Assembly (NCBI GenBank): GCA_037367355.1
Contig: CM074700.1
Span: forward strand, 3,585,245-3,649,244
Direction: 5' to 3'
DNA: 64,000 bases
From: Neoscytalidium dimidiatum
Taxonomy: Eukaryota; Ascomycota; Dothideomycetes; Botryosphaeriales; Botryosphaeriaceae
The notes under the pieces were generated by a model. It worked only from the letters and a program-made list of their open reading frames with translations, did not search any database and was not told the origin of the DNA. The translations under genes were made by a program, and so were the position numbers. Positions 33,255 to 45,800 of this stretch are shown piece after piece (position 1 is the stretch's first letter; each line of letters begins with the position of its first letter).

Positions 33255-36188
33255 ATGAGGTCTGCTGTGGTTGTGATAGCTGCGTTGCCATTAGCGGATG
33301 CAATTGTCATTGCTCCGAAAAGCCTCGTCCAACGGCAATGGGAGAGTGAGAGCATCGCCGCAGACTCTGACACATATTCACTGTATGAGCCAATGTACGT
33401 ATAACTGTACTGCCATTGTGGGTGGTGCATTTCGCGAAAACCTGCCTCTCAAATTTTGCGGTTGTCTTTCCATGACGACACGATTCTCTTTTCCAACTCC
33501 ATTACACAAGATTCAATATTGCAACACACATCTTGCAGAAGCCACCGAGACAACGTGCAAGCTCACTTCACAGATATAGCGATGCAAAGAGCTCACCTCA
33601 TCCAGATCCTCACCCACCACCTCCACGCCACCAGACCAGCCCGTATTTTCGCAATACCCGTGGCCTCCCTTCCCCTACGAGACGCCCTCCCCACCCACCC
33701 AACAGACATGCACGCCGCTCACCCCCTCTCACCCCGCAAGCTGGTGGTACTCGGGCGTCAACGCGTCCACCGCGCACTCCCCCTTCCTGCCCGCACCCCT
33801 CAACGCGACCTACCCCGTCCACCGCAACATCCTCTCCTACAACGCCGACCCCTCGGGCCAGCGCCCCTGCACCGCCGCCATCCAAGCCGCCATCGACGAC
33901 GGCGGGCCGCTCCTCCCCCCCAGGCCGCGCAACAGGACCACCCGCGGCGCCGCCTTCGGCAGCACGCTCTTCCCGGCCGTCGTGCACCTGCCGCCCGGCA
34001 CGTACCTGCTGGACGCGCCGCTGCAGCTGTGGACGGGCACGGTGCTGGTCGGGGACCCGGGGCGGCCCGCCGTGCTGAAGGCGAGCGCCGGCTTCGTCGG
34101 GGAGGCGGTGGTGGCCGGGCGGGAGCCCGGCCTGCCCGGGACGAACGGCTTCTACGTGGGGATGCGGGACGTCGTGGTGGACTCGGCGGCGGTGGATCCG
34201 GAGAGGCGGGTCGTGCTGGTGAATTGGACGGTCAGCCAGGGGACGCGGTTGAGCGGGGTGGCGTTCGTGATGCCCGTGGGCGGAAGGCATGTCGGGTTGA
34301 GGTATGTGATGTTGCCCCCCTTCTGTCCTTGTGATGGTTTGATTTTGGGGCGCAAAGCAATGTGCGGTGGGTTGATTCGTCGTTAGCACGCGCTCGGGTT
34401 ATAACAGCAATATCATTTTGAACGACCTTTCGTTCTATGGAGGCGCTGTAGGGATGGATTTGAGCGGCCAACAGTGGGTGATCAAATCCGTGACGTTCAA
34501 TGGGTGTGGCATTGGCGCCATGATCGATTGTAAGTTTCCCGGGATATTCGAACTTGAGCCTTCTAAGGTGCTTACAATTATAGGCTTCGACTGCGTATTT
34601 GTTGATATCTCCGTATGTTGCTGTAACATTCAATGCCCTTCCTCGCTAACCCCTTGCAAAGTGCATCGAGACAGGTATATGCCTTGATGGGAGCCAGACC
34701 TCGGGCAGCCTGACCGTCATTGACAGCTGGGTTGCAAAATCCGGCACGTTCTTATCCAGCTACGCGTCTGTCAATGGCTACAATCAGCTCGTCCTCGAGA
34801 ATATCAGAAGTGACGGTGGTGATACTGTTACGCTGAGTGGCAATGTGGTCGTGACCGGTAGCGTACCCTTTACATGGGTCCGCGGTCAGATGGTGATAGG
34901 CGGTCTCCTGTCTTCAAACGTTGGGGTAAGACTGATGTGCACGCAGTACACCAAAGGCAACCCTTATCCATCTCTTCAACAGGGTGCTACTGTCTATACG
35001 CCACGCTCAGCCTCCCTACTCAGCGGCAACAACTACTTCCTCATGAAACCCCCTACATTTAGGGAATACGATTCCTCCCAGATACTGAACATCAAAACAG
35101 TCCCAGGGTACTCCGTCTATGGAGACGGAGTGACGGACGACTCTAACTCCATAAATGCAATACTAACGCTGCACGCCGGCTGCAAAGTGATATATATCCC
35201 GGCCGGCACGTACATCGTCCGCAATACCATCTTCGTTCCGCGCGGCACGCGCATAATTGGGGACGCATTCGCTTCGGTCATCAGCGCGCAAGGCCCCGCC
35301 TTCTCCAATCCAGCAATTCCCATCCCCATGATCCAAATCGGTGCACCGAGCGACGTCGGCATCGCCCAGATCGTGGATATGATGTTCACAGTTAGCGAGA
35401 TCCTCCCCGGATGCAAGCTCGTCGAAGTCAACATGGCCGGCAACGAACCTGGCTCTGTCGCGCTAATCAACTCGCACATTCGTGTGGGCGGCGCCGTCGG
35501 CTCGACCGTGCAGACCTCCTGTGACACCACGCCGGCGGCGTGCAGAGCCGTGTGGGCTCTGATCCACCTGACCGCGTGGTCTAGCGCGTACATTGAGAAT
35601 ATGTGGGGGTGGACGGCGGACCACGACTTGGACGACGTGTACACGCAGAACATCGCCACGGGACGGGGGATGTTGGTCGAGGCCATCAAGGGGACATGGA
35701 TGGTTGGGACGTCGATGGAGCACAATACGCTTTATCAATACAACTTCAATGGTGCGCAGGACGTGTTTACGGCACTGCAGCAGTCGGAGACGCCGTATTG
35801 GCAGGGCGTTGATTCGGAGACTGTGGCGCCGTGGCCGTGGACGTATGATCTGCAACCCAGTGATCCGGACTTTGCGCATTGTGGCCCTAGCGACGATGGG
35901 TACTGTGGCGCTGCATTGTTTGAGAAGATATCCGGCAGCAGCAACCTCTTCCTGTATGGTGGCTGCTTGTGGACATTTTTCACTGGTAATGAAAGCGGGC
36001 GGTGCAGTTACGATTGCCAAGAAGAGGCGATTGACATCGACAACGCATCAGCAGGAATTTATTTGTACGGGACGAACGTGCATAAGGTGACAAACATGGT
36101 GCGTAGTGGCGGGTGGAGCATTGCTGAGTCTAGCGCAAACGAGGGTGGTTGGGGAGGAGTGGTGGCTGCTTTTTTGTATAACTCTTGA
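33255..36188 (+). CDS. Secreted glucan 1,3-beta-glucosidase / exo-beta-1,3-glucanase, GH55
   Basis: Five exons: 33255-33394, 33606-34301, 34387-34529, 34584-34612 and 34662-36188. All junctions are GT-AG and phases agree, giving 844 residues, the usual GH55 size. Exon 1 encodes a signal peptide (MRSAVVVIAALPLADA). Two pectate-lyase-3/beta-helix halves follow: the first with HLPPGTYLLDAPLQLW and GTVLVGDPG; the second with YGDGVTDDSNSINAIL, IYIPAGTYIVRNTIFVPRGT and IIGDAF, the classic GH55 repeat of the first half. A conserved stretch GTSMEHNTLYQYNFNGAQ and ETPYWQG lies near the C-terminus. GH55 enzymes release glucose from beta-1,3-glucan (callose, laminarin, fungal wall). GC3 is very high in exon 2 compared with exon 5, an uneven composition within one gene. 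Confidence 0.92.
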
Positions 36189-38170
36189 GTCAGATATTTC
36201 GGTCGACAAATTTGTTAGGATTACTTAATGCTCCGGATCTGCATGATTTTCTCCGCCAACACCAAGAATAGTTGTGCCAGGCATAGATCTATCCTCTACA
36301 AGCCTGGAATTGATGTGGCGGAGGAAAGTATGCTGATATGGTCGTGCTTGCAGTAGGGGTAGCTTGCCGGCACAATTCATGCAGGCTTTGCGTATGAGTG
36401 GGCCCTGTCCATGGCGTTGAAACATCAAATCACATAAATGCCAAATGCTGAACGCGAAGTAGCTGTCAGAGGGGTGACTGGTTAGGAAATTCGGTGGATA
36501 GCTTGATTACCAGCGCTGTGGCGATCTCTATAATTATACGTGCTGTATCAAGGCAAGAGTGAAGATGTGCATGAAGATGTGCTCGAGATTCGATTGTACA
36601 CGAGGCTAGAGAAGAGCTCACCCTGATGTAAAGGTGTACAATGAGAGACGAATCGAAAGTGGCGTGAGAAGTCTACCACGTCCCTGCGTAAACAGCGGGT
36701 AGGGTTTCCGCACCTGCTGCACGACCCAGTTTGTAGTATGCGGTTTGTCCGAGCCCATGCTATCTCCACCTACCAAAACTTTTGCGTTTTCTAGACCCAC
36801 TCAATTTCCATGTCGGAATGACAGCAGGCAACGTTGCGTGGGGAGTTGAAGTAGTTTTCTGGACGTAAATGTCAGATAACGACTTTACAAGTACTGGAAC
36901 AAGGTCCCTTCCAGGAAAGGAGTCAGTTTACTGTGCACAGGTGTGGTTAAACTTGAGTGTCGTCCAAAGTTTCAGATCAGGTGAGAAGTGCGTCGAACCA
37001 CTCTGGGGTGCAGCAGCTTCCCCACGTTTTACCCCGGGCTGAAGAGTCATACCACGCAGGGCAAAGCGGCAAGGCTCGTGGGCACAGACGGAGTGGTCTG
37101 TCGTCCCGTTAGGCGAGTCGGTAAAAGAGCTTGTCTGTTCAGGCGTAGATCATTAGATGCACTATGATCTGCCGTGGACTCATCTAGAAGGAGCACACGT
37201 GACCGAAAAAATTGGGCTTCTCTCCTGAGGCGGGACCAGCAGTCTGGATGGGAAATGACGTGCCTGGGGGGAGGTCTCTGGGTGTCTGGGCAGATCGAGA
37301 AAGCTTCCAGATCCGAGCAATTTCTGGGACGGGGTTGCACAGCCGGCTCGCACAGTGGAAGCGTGCCTGCGTAGTTTGGACGCATGCGCCGGGCGCAACG
37401 CGCTACAGCTGAGTTAGCTTAGCTGAGCCGCGAGCAGCAGCACGCGACAACAATGGCATCAGTGAGGAGAAGCCTGTGTGGTAAGAAGATGACGTCGGCA
37501 TGATCTCCAGGGCCTCCAAAAAAAAATTTTTCGTTGCGACGAAAGTTATCTGCAGCATAAGCATGCGGTGCGGACTTGGAAGGGTCTGGCGGCTCGCGGG
37601 CGGACGCAGAGAATTGCGGGTGCGGGAGAAAACCGGGGCCGAGGCGGTTGGGCGCTTGGGCGCAGCCTCAGTCTGGGAAGCTGGCATGGGGGCTTGTTCG
37701 CTCGGTCTGAAGGGTCGGCGAGAGCCTCGAAAGGCCACAAATCCCGCGATGGCGACCTGCGCGGCTCTGTGCTGCAACGCTGCGCGCGCGCACTCCAATT
37801 GGCGACGGCATTAGGCGGGCTGCTTCGGCGTATGCGAGCAGGGAGGGTGGCCCAGGAGGCGGATGGCAAGGCGGACCGGCAGCGGATAGCAGTGGCCGGA
37901 ACATTGAGCGGTGGGATGGGCGGCCGGCAGCTGTCGCTGGCTGTGCTGGACGACGTGGGACTGCCAGGCTTGCGCGCTGCTGGCGACTCCGTTTAGTCCC
38001 GTAATTCTTGGCGCGGGCGACACGCTAGCGCCGCTTCCGGCAAAGCGCCGTGAAGCACTTTTCGCCGTCGACCGCCGCCCTTATTTATCCTCTCAATCCT
38101 GTCCAACACCTCTTCCTCCATCCATCTCCCCTCATCCCTTTCCGATTGGTTTCATTGATCAACCGGCACA
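36189..38170. other. 2-kb intergenic region before the ADP/ATP carrier
   Basis: No convincing gene. A 67-codon minus-strand frame (36428-36225) is isolated. The last ~150 bases are pyrimidine-rich (CCTCTTCCTCCATCCATCTC), typical of the leader of a highly expressed fungal gene. Confidence 0.45.
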
Positions 38171-39707
38171 ATGGCTAAGGAAGGCGAAGTTGTTCAGAGC
38201 GATAAGGTACGTTTCCTCGATGCTGCTGTCGCATTTTGCCGGAGCGCTGTCCTCAAACCTGGAGATGAACGCTGGCTAACAAAAGATAACAGAGCGTGCT
38301 GGGCATGCCCGTAAGTCATCACCGCCTTATTCCTCGCATCATCCCTCAACTCCGGCACTCCTTGTGCTACCCGCCGCATCTGTCGCAATGGCTGTTGGGC
38401 CGCCGCCGATGAAGACGCTGCGGATTGTGCAATCTGTCCAAGTTGTTACGGAGTTGGGTTGTCGCAGAATCTCACTAACATGAATACAACAGGGCTTCGT
38501 CGTCGACTTCTTGAGTACGTCTAGCCATGAAGCACCCGCTCGCGATGCGACGCCGATGCCAATGGCACCGTCCTTGCATTTGCGACCTTCGCTTCAAATT
38601 TTGCGCTCGGACCTCGGGTACTGACTGCTTATCTACAGTGGGTGGTGTCTCCGCCGCCGTCTCGAAGACCGCCGCCGCTCCCATCGAGCGTGTCAAGCTC
38701 CTCATCCAGAACCAGGTATGCTTTCACCGTAGGCCGGGCAAACCCACTGCCCGCGTTGATGGTCCGCCTCCGGTTCTCAGCAGCCTCCGCTGAGCCGATA
38801 TCGACTCCCGAATATTGGCTAACCCACAACCTAACAGGATGAGATGATCCGCGCCGGTCGTCTCGACCGCAAGTACAGCGGTATCACCGACTGCTTCCGC
38901 CGCACCGTTGCCGCTGAGGGTGTCGTTTCCCTCTGGCGTGGTAACACCGCCAACGTCATCCGTTACTTCCCCACCCAGGCCCTGAACTTCGCTTTCCGTG
39001 ACACCTACAAGTCGATGTTCGCCTTCAAGAAGGAGCGTGATGGCTACGCCAAGTGGATGGCCGGTAACCTTGCCTCTGGTGGTGCTGCCGGTGCCACTTC
39101 CCTCCTCTTCGTCTACTCTCTCGACTATGCCCGTACCCGTCTTGCCAACGACGCCAAGTCCGCCAAGGGCGGTGGTGACCGTCAGTTCAACGGTCTCGTC
39201 GACGTCTACAAGAAGACTCTTGCTTCCGATGGTATTGCCGGTCTCTACCGTGGTTTCGGTCCCTCCGTCGCTGGTATCGTCGTCTACCGTGGTCTCTACT
39301 TCGGCATGTACGACTCGATCAAGCCCGTCATCCTTGTTGGTCCTCTTGAGGGTAACTTCCTTGCCTCCTTCCTGCTCGGCTGGACTGTCACCACTGGTGC
39401 CGGTATCGCTTCCTCCTACCCTCTTGACACCATCCGTCGTCGTATGATGATGACTTCTGGTGAGGTACGTATTCCCTGAGATGCCTCCACATGACGTACA
39501 TTGATGCTGATTATGACGCAGGCCGTCAAGTACAAGTCTTCCTTCGATGCTGCCAAGCAGATCGTCGCCAAGGAGGGTGTCAAGTCTCTCTTCAAGGGTG
39601 CTGGTGCCAACATCCTCCGTGGTGTCGCCGGTGCTGGTGTCCTGTCCATCTACGACCAGGTTCAGCTCATCCTCTTCGGCAAGAAGTTCAAGGGTGGCTC
39701 CGGCTAA
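38171..39707 (+). CDS. Mitochondrial ADP/ATP carrier
   Basis: Six exons: 38171-38206, 38293-38310, 38493-38514, 38639-38715, 38838-39464 and 39522-39707, giving 321 residues. Four tiny or short 5' exons are a notable gene structure. It has three mitochondrial-carrier repeats with PIERVK, SLDYAR and PLDTIR motifs at the ends of odd-numbered helices. The diagnostic nucleotide-carrier signature RRRMMM lies at about 39435-39452. Other hallmarks are [19 protein letters not shown] and [11 protein letters not shown]. The protein exchanges cytosolic ADP for matrix ATP across the inner membrane. Codon use is strongly biased to C/T-ending codons (GTC, GGT), as expected for high expression. Confidence 0.97.
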
Positions 39708-40544
39708 ATGCACTCTCCGATTACGATGGAGAAACGCATACATTAATACTGGGGAGGAGGGGAGGCGAAGGGGATGAGATGGAGTGGATAGAGTAAGATC
39801 AAGCCTGAGCTTGTTCGGTTACGAAAGAAAACAAAGCTGGGAGTGGTTTCTGATATCCCTGCTTTCAAGCATCTTGTACTTTACCCGGCAAATTTTTCTT
39901 CCTTGTACCTTGCGCATCTCTCTGGCTTGACTTGCTTGCTCCGATTTCCTTACGGCTTTCTGGTTTTGTCACTGGGCTCTTCTGTCGATAGATGGTGTAT
40001 TCTCTTCGGCAGGAGGTGTTCAGAGATTGGTTGGGAGCGGGAGAAAATATCGGCATAGAATTCAGTTGTGTTTCTTATTACACGTTGTGTGCCAATGCCG
40101 TGATTGTTGTTCGACGAGTTCCATTGCCTCTATGCAGGGTCTCGACCGCGAGTCATGGATCCCATAGCCAAACCGTTCGGAGATCTTGGTAATATGTAAG
40201 TGATCTCACATTCCTCTCTCACGGGGAATGTTCTCATTACATGCACCGTAGTTTACTTCTTTACGTCTGCAGCGGTTACCTGTGCTTCAGCGGCTCGTTA
40301 AGGACTAGTTTCACGTGATTGGTACGTCACTGGTCCCGGAAAGGCAACAAGCTCAGCTCGCAGGACGCAAGGACAGATCTCTAGCACAAACACGCCACGA
40401 CTCCTAAGAAAAATACACATACAAAAAAGGCAGACAACACCTTTTTTTTTGTTTCAACTCTTCAATTCCCATCCCACCAGTTCCCCCGATAACAAGACCA
40501 ACTTCATCGTACGAAGCATTCGCCCAGGCCGAGACTCCACCACC
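39708..40544. other. 3' region of carrier gene and upstream region of the Pro-rich gene
   Basis: About 840 bases without a gene. The first part is the likely 3' UTR. A poly-T run is present at 40443-40451, about 95 bases before the next ATG. Confidence 0.5.
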
Positions 40545-41336
40545 ATGCCTCCAATCCCAATTTACTCGAACGCACCCATCAACCCGCAAACCGCCGGCGC
40601 AAAAGCAGACGGCACGACGCCGCAGACCGCCGCGGGCGCCGCCGACCAACAAAGACAACAACAGCCTCAACCCACGCCCACCCGCACCACCGCCACCACG
40701 ACGACCGCCGCCTTCGACGACCCTTCCGCCCCTCCACCGCCCCAACCGGGCGCCGTGCCCGTCCCACCGACCGGGCCCCCCGCGCACGCCAAAACCTCTC
40801 CTCCCCACGCGTCGTCGCCGCCGCCTCCCCCGCAACCAGGCGCCGCCCCCGTCCCCGCGCCGACGGGCGCCGCGTCGCCGCCCCGCAGCGTCACGAAGAC
40901 GGTGACGGAGACGGTGACGGTCCCGGGCGGCCCGCCGCCGCAATTCGGCATCCCGCCACCGGCAACAACAGTGGGAGGCAGCGGCACGCGGTCCACCAGC
41001 GTCGACGCAGCGCACCGCGCTGGCGGCCACCGCGGACCGACGACGATAGACTTCGGCGCCGTGGGAGGTGGCGGAGCGGGAGGGGGAGCGGTGGGAGGAG
41101 GTAGGAACGGCGGCAGCAGGGCGCGCGCGGGCAGCCTGGAGCACCCGCCGGGCTACGTGCAGAGCAATCCGGACGGCACGGCGGCGCAGCGCGCCGCGCT
41201 GGAGGACGCGGCGGTGCGGGAGCGGCAGGAGGGCGGCGTGTGGGGCAGCGTGAGAGGGTTCGCGGGGGCGCTGGGGGAGGGCTTGAAGAAGGCGGATCGG
41301 GAGGCTTGGAGGTTGGTTGGTGGGTCGGGGAAGTGA
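40545..41336 (+). CDS. Proline-rich hypothetical fungal protein
   Basis: Single exon, 263 residues, from an ATG in good context (CCACCATGCC). The N-terminal two thirds are Pro/Ala/Thr/Gln-rich and disordered, with three PPPPQPGA-type repeats and a Thr/Val block (SVTKTVTETVTVPGG). A Gly-rich linker follows. The conserved-looking end reads HPPGYVQSNPDGTAAQ then ERQEGGVWGSVRGFAGALGE and a basic/aromatic tail. That C-terminal amphipathic helix resembles tails of small fungal proteins of unknown role. No signal peptide or membrane span. The function is not known to me. Confidence 0.7.
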   Translation: MPPIPIYSNAPINPQTAGAKADGTTPQTAAGAADQQRQQQPQPTPTRTTATTTTAAFDDPSAPPPPQPGAVPVPPTGPPAHAKTSPPHASSPPPPPQPGAAPVPAPTGAASPPRSVTKTVTETVTVPGGPPPQFGIPPPATTVGGSGTRSTSVDAAHRAGGHRGPTTIDFGAVGGGGAGGGAVGGGRNGGSRARAGSLEHPPGYVQSNPDGTAAQRAALEDAAVRERQEGGVWGSVRGFAGALGEGLKKADREAWRLVGGSGK

Positions 41337-42816
41337 GGGCCGTGGGTCGGGAGGGAGAGCGGTTTGGGATTTCTGTGGGGTTAGGGACTCTTTTGTGTGA
41401 ATTTGTGGGAAACGTTTAGGGATGGGCTGGTATACTTTGGATGGAAATATGGGCTCCTTGTCTTTCATGCAAGGATGGCATTGATTGGGGGTAGGGGAGA
41501 GCTGTATGATATACCTTGCAGACAGTTATTCCTGCTGTGATTTCCTTGATGATGTCCATGGGCTTTTCTCGGCCATTTCGTGCTGTGTTTCTTGAGATTC
41601 TCGTCTCGACAAGACGAACGGATGTCGCTACTAAGACAAAAAGAGGAACTGTGATGTCATTGTGGAAGGCCGATCGTCTCTTCTTATTCCCTTGTAGAAC
41701 TCTACGGTTCCCTAGCCCTCCGGTGCCTGATGTTCGTGCTGCACTGCTACGATCGGCTTGCAGCACGGGAGACACCATACACTTGTACAGTACATGCATG
41801 AGGCTACAACATCGGCATCGCCTCCACGCGCCCTCACCCAGAGCAGAAGACGATCTGCTCACCAAGGAATCGACACAAAAGTTTGATACAAATAACCCCG
41901 CGGACAACCATGACATAGAAGCGCAAAACCGGTATGCCGCATTCCTAGAGAACGAATCGGCAGCAGAACGCCGCGGTCCGAAACCCCGATAGGGTCTGCA
42001 TGGCGCGGGATTGAACGCCGCCGCGTTGGAAGTTGCGACGCGGGCGGCTCGTCTAGGTAACACACGTAACCAAGTATACGTACACCTCTCGAGCGTGAGG
42101 CAGGGCGGGGAAAGTGGGCTTTGAGCAAAAAAAAAAACGTCAACGCTTCGTAGTATGATGGCTTGTGATTCGTTCGGGTTGCATGTCCGTAAGCCCGCCG
42201 GTGGTCCTTCCGAGGGGACGGACGATCGCGAATGGTGAGCAGGCAAACTTGAATCCATATATCATGATCACGATGGATGTTATGTCGCAGATCCATCCGC
42301 ATGCATGCTTGTAAATCTTATGTATTGACGACAGAATAGAGTATCCAGACCACTATTAATCTACGTCATTCCTTGTTGGAAGAAAGCCCGCCTCCGGCCA
42401 GCAGAGTTTCGTGGTATAGTAAAGGCCCGGGGGAAGTGGCCAGACTATTGCCACCGAGAGGGCTGCAAATGAGCAGAGAAGAAAGCTGACGCTGAGACGA
42501 CCTTGTGTCATTCCCAACCCGACGTCCGTTCAATCATTCACTATTCCCATCGAAAGAAACCGTAACTGTCCGTAATTTTCAAGTAAGCAAAGAAGCAGAA
42601 ACAGGCTACTTGTTTGAGGCGCTTTACCGAATCAAGCTCGCTAGAAGACTGGGAAATATTTGTACAAGAAGGTAAGGGTTAGGAGAAGGATGTCACAGTG
42701 GCCTTTTCACATGACAACCGTCGACAACAGTAACGAAGGCGTTATGGAGGACGAACAGGAACCTAAAGAGCGTCTCCCACGGTACGCTGTTGCTGCTTGG
42801 GACAGAAACCGTTTGC
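41337..42816. other. Intergenic, with one possible small ORF
   Basis: The region contains the 64-codon candidate at 41798-41992, a poly-A run near 42127-42138 and no other convincing gene. A 280-codon minus frame (42258-41416) is antisense to it and shows no features of a protein. Confidence 0.4.
41798..41992 (+). CDS. Possible small hypothetical protein (64 aa)
   Basis: From ATG 41798 the frame reads MRLQHRHRLHAP, then a polar segment DDLLTKESTQKFDTNNPADN and EAQNRYAAFLENESAAERRG, ending RGPKPR and TAG. The Asp/Asn/Glu-rich, non-random second half looks like a real small protein and not an intergenic frame. CAG at 41841-41843 before the acidic part could instead be a splice acceptor, so the N-terminus is uncertain. 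Function unknown. Confidence 0.4.
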   Translation: MRLQHRHRLHAPSPRAEDDLLTKESTQKFDTNNPADNHDIEAQNRYAAFLENESAAERRGPKPR

Positions 42817-45800
42817 TTAGATATTCGTATCCAGAGACTGAAGGGCCGCATCCTCTGCGATGAGAGCACCCGAGTTCGTCTGCGAAATAACTTTCCCCGG
42901 AGTCGAGTTTTCCTTCTCATCAGATCCAGATCCAAGGAGTGTATTGTCTGTCTCCCAATGACTCTCGTGGCCTCTCTTCTCAGTCTCTGAGCTGTGGGCG
43001 GTAGGTGACGTTCTCGGCTCCGTTTTATCATCTTCTGGCTCCACAGTGTGCTCCGCTTGAACATTTTTCTCCGCACTGTGCTCTTCCGCGCCTTCAACGA
43101 GGCGACGGAAGACTTGTTCCCCACTTTCCAGAATACTGGCAACAACACATTTGAGATCGGTTCCAGCCTGGGATTCAGACACTCCTACAGTTCCTATGTT
43201 CCCCAGAATAGACAGGTAGTCCTTCCTGACAATGTCGTGAATGCCTAGGGCACGGCTTGCCAATTCTGCCTTGATCCTCTGGGACAGCTGATCGAGGCGT
43301 ACTCTGACCGCATCACATGCTGCTTGGAACATCTTGTCACGGTTTGCGGAGATGTGTGAAGCCATGTGGTCTTTCATACGTTTGTAGGAGCCGGGTCCAC
43401 GTTCAGCAGAACATAGTTCGTATGCGTGCTCCATTGCAGCGGCGATGGTAGGCGTGAACTCTCGGTTAACTTCGCGCTGGAAATCCGTCATCATCTCCTT
43501 GATAGTCTGGACCTGCACCTCCAGGAATGGCTCATAGTTGCTCAGCTGACGGCTGAGCGTTGTAATAGCGGCGATGCTCGCACCAAAATTGTGCGCCCTT
43601 CCTATGACCGTATCGTGGAATTTCCTCAACACCTCGAAAGCCTTCGTCTTGAAGCCGTCTAGCTGGCCTGGAAGTATGCGTTGGAAAGTCCTCTCCCAGC
43701 CGGTTGTTAGTTGCTTGATCATTGGCTCGGCCAGTTCTCCATTGAAATCGTGCGGACCTGCTGCGCCTGAGAACGCCCCGTTCCTGACAACGGTGGCTCG
43801 ATACGTCGCGAAGTACAAACCTCCTTCGTTCCTCTGCTTGCCCCACTTCTCGGAAGTGGGAATGCTGGCATCTGATGCGTTCTTAATGGCCCTATCGTAC
43901 TTATCGTAAATGTTTTCGGTGACGCCATCAGTGATACCAGCAAGAGTGTCATCAACAACTTTGCTGAGGCCCTGTGACGGAGTCTTTGTTAACATAAGTG
44001 AATTTGACACCGGGCTACTAAGGCCATATCGCTAAGCTTAAAACTTACCTTATGAAGCTCCACCAGCTTTTGCTCTAGAAATTGCACTTCTCTCTGCTGC
44101 TGGCCCACAGTAAGCTGAGAGCCACTAGTACCATTCGATGCCCACAAGGTTAAAGAATTCAGGAGCTGGGAAAGGTTATTTAGGAACTTTCGACTGCTCG
44201 TAGCACGAACGGCCTCTGTCAGTTTCTTGCAATGGTCCTGAAGCTGCGGCATTTCCGTCTCATAGGCATCCTTGAAGCCTGGCACGGCCTTATCTCTCTT
44301 GAGTCGGCCACTCAACCCTTGAAATGCTCTGGAGCTGATGCAAAACACCGTGAGCGATCTGGCCACTTCGTCATAGTCGCGAAGTTCTTTATCAGGATCG
44401 AAATTCTCTTCATCCTCTTCCAGAGCCGCCTCTTGGTCAAGCTCTTTGATGCCAGCTGCGAAATCCTGTTGAATAGCTCCCCTTGAATAGTCGTTTCGGC
44501 CTTTGATGCACAGAGAGCTAATCTCATGGTCTATGGCTGCAAGTTTCTGATTCAGATCCTTGAGCTCTTTTCTCAAGTCTTTGGCTTGCTGGTCAAGCTT
44601 GCTGCGTTCTCCCTTCGCATTCTTCTTCTGAGCTCGGATCTCCTGTTTCTTGGTCTCGACTTCCTCAGAGCTGAGCGGATATCGATTTTGCAAGCCACCC
44701 GAGTCCTCGTCTTCCGGCTCTGATCCACCTGCTTCAGAGCTGTTTTCGATGAAATCGTCATCTGCATCTTCTGTGCGACGCCTCTTCTGCGAGTGGGACG
44801 TGGCCGACGGTCTCTTCCGCTTCTTGTCTGATGGAGCATAGACCGTCTTCCCATCGGCAAGGTCATCCCCCAGTTTCTCCCAGACATCCATTTGCTCGTC
44901 GCAGTCATCAATGATGCCGACAAAGACGTCCTTGGCATCGGTACATTCGCTAATTTTCTCTTTCAGATCCTTGATACGGTTCCTTATCTCATCTGATTCC
45001 TGCCAGGACTTCTCGGCAACTTCGTAGAGATTGAGGCTCTGGACAGCCTCTCGAATCGAGATGTCATCTGTCTTCGAGCAGATAAACGTGACATTGTTGT
45101 ACGTGCCATCCAATTTAAGCTGTCTTTTAAAGGAATCTCCCAGTAGCGTTTTAGCAGCCTTATCATCGACCGCGCGTGTGATAGGAGCTACGATCCAGAG
45201 ACCTGTGCATTGCTTCATGTACCCGTCAGCAACAGCAGCACGTGCTGCGTTGGAGTCGTGGACGCCAGGGAGGTCAACAAGCACGGCGCCGGTCGACAGC
45301 GCCTTAGCTTTGGTGTAGATCTTGACCACCTTGATAAGTGGCCAGTACTCCATCCTCCTGATTTCATCCTTCTTTGGGCGGCCGGTCGCCTTTTCTTGGC
45401 TGTCCACGTAAGTCTGCAATTTCTCGTGGAACTTAAGGCTATCGGCATCCGTGATGTGCTTGGTTGTCCCAAGTAGTTTGTTTACAGCTGAATCGCGCAT
45501 AAGAGGTTCCAGACCTCCATCAGCGAATTGTTCCTTCGTCTTATTCGGGTAGACGGCTCGAATCTTAGCGAAGGCGACGCCGGCTTCACTATCAGGGTTG
45601 CTGGCTTCTTTACAGATCTTTCCACTACCGTCCAAAAGGTCGCTGAAGAGAGTCTCGAGCTCTCTATGCCAGTCTTCGGGCTTTATGAACTCGATGTCAG
45701 CTTGATATCGACTTTGCTCATCTTCGCTTTCGTTATAGGATAATTCTGTCACTACAGCCGTGCAGGCGCGCATGCAATTGGTTGGGACCAGGCATTCCTC

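Noticed and set aside
38724..39743. Minus-strand 339-codon frame
   Set aside because: Antisense shadow of the ADP/ATP carrier, caused by its strong codon bias.
40404..41468. Minus-strand 354-codon frame
   Set aside because: Antisense to the Pro-rich gene; Arg-rich composition is the mirror of its GC-rich codons.
41416..42258. Minus-strand 280-codon frame
   Set aside because: No domain, no splice support, and it covers the better small plus-strand candidate.
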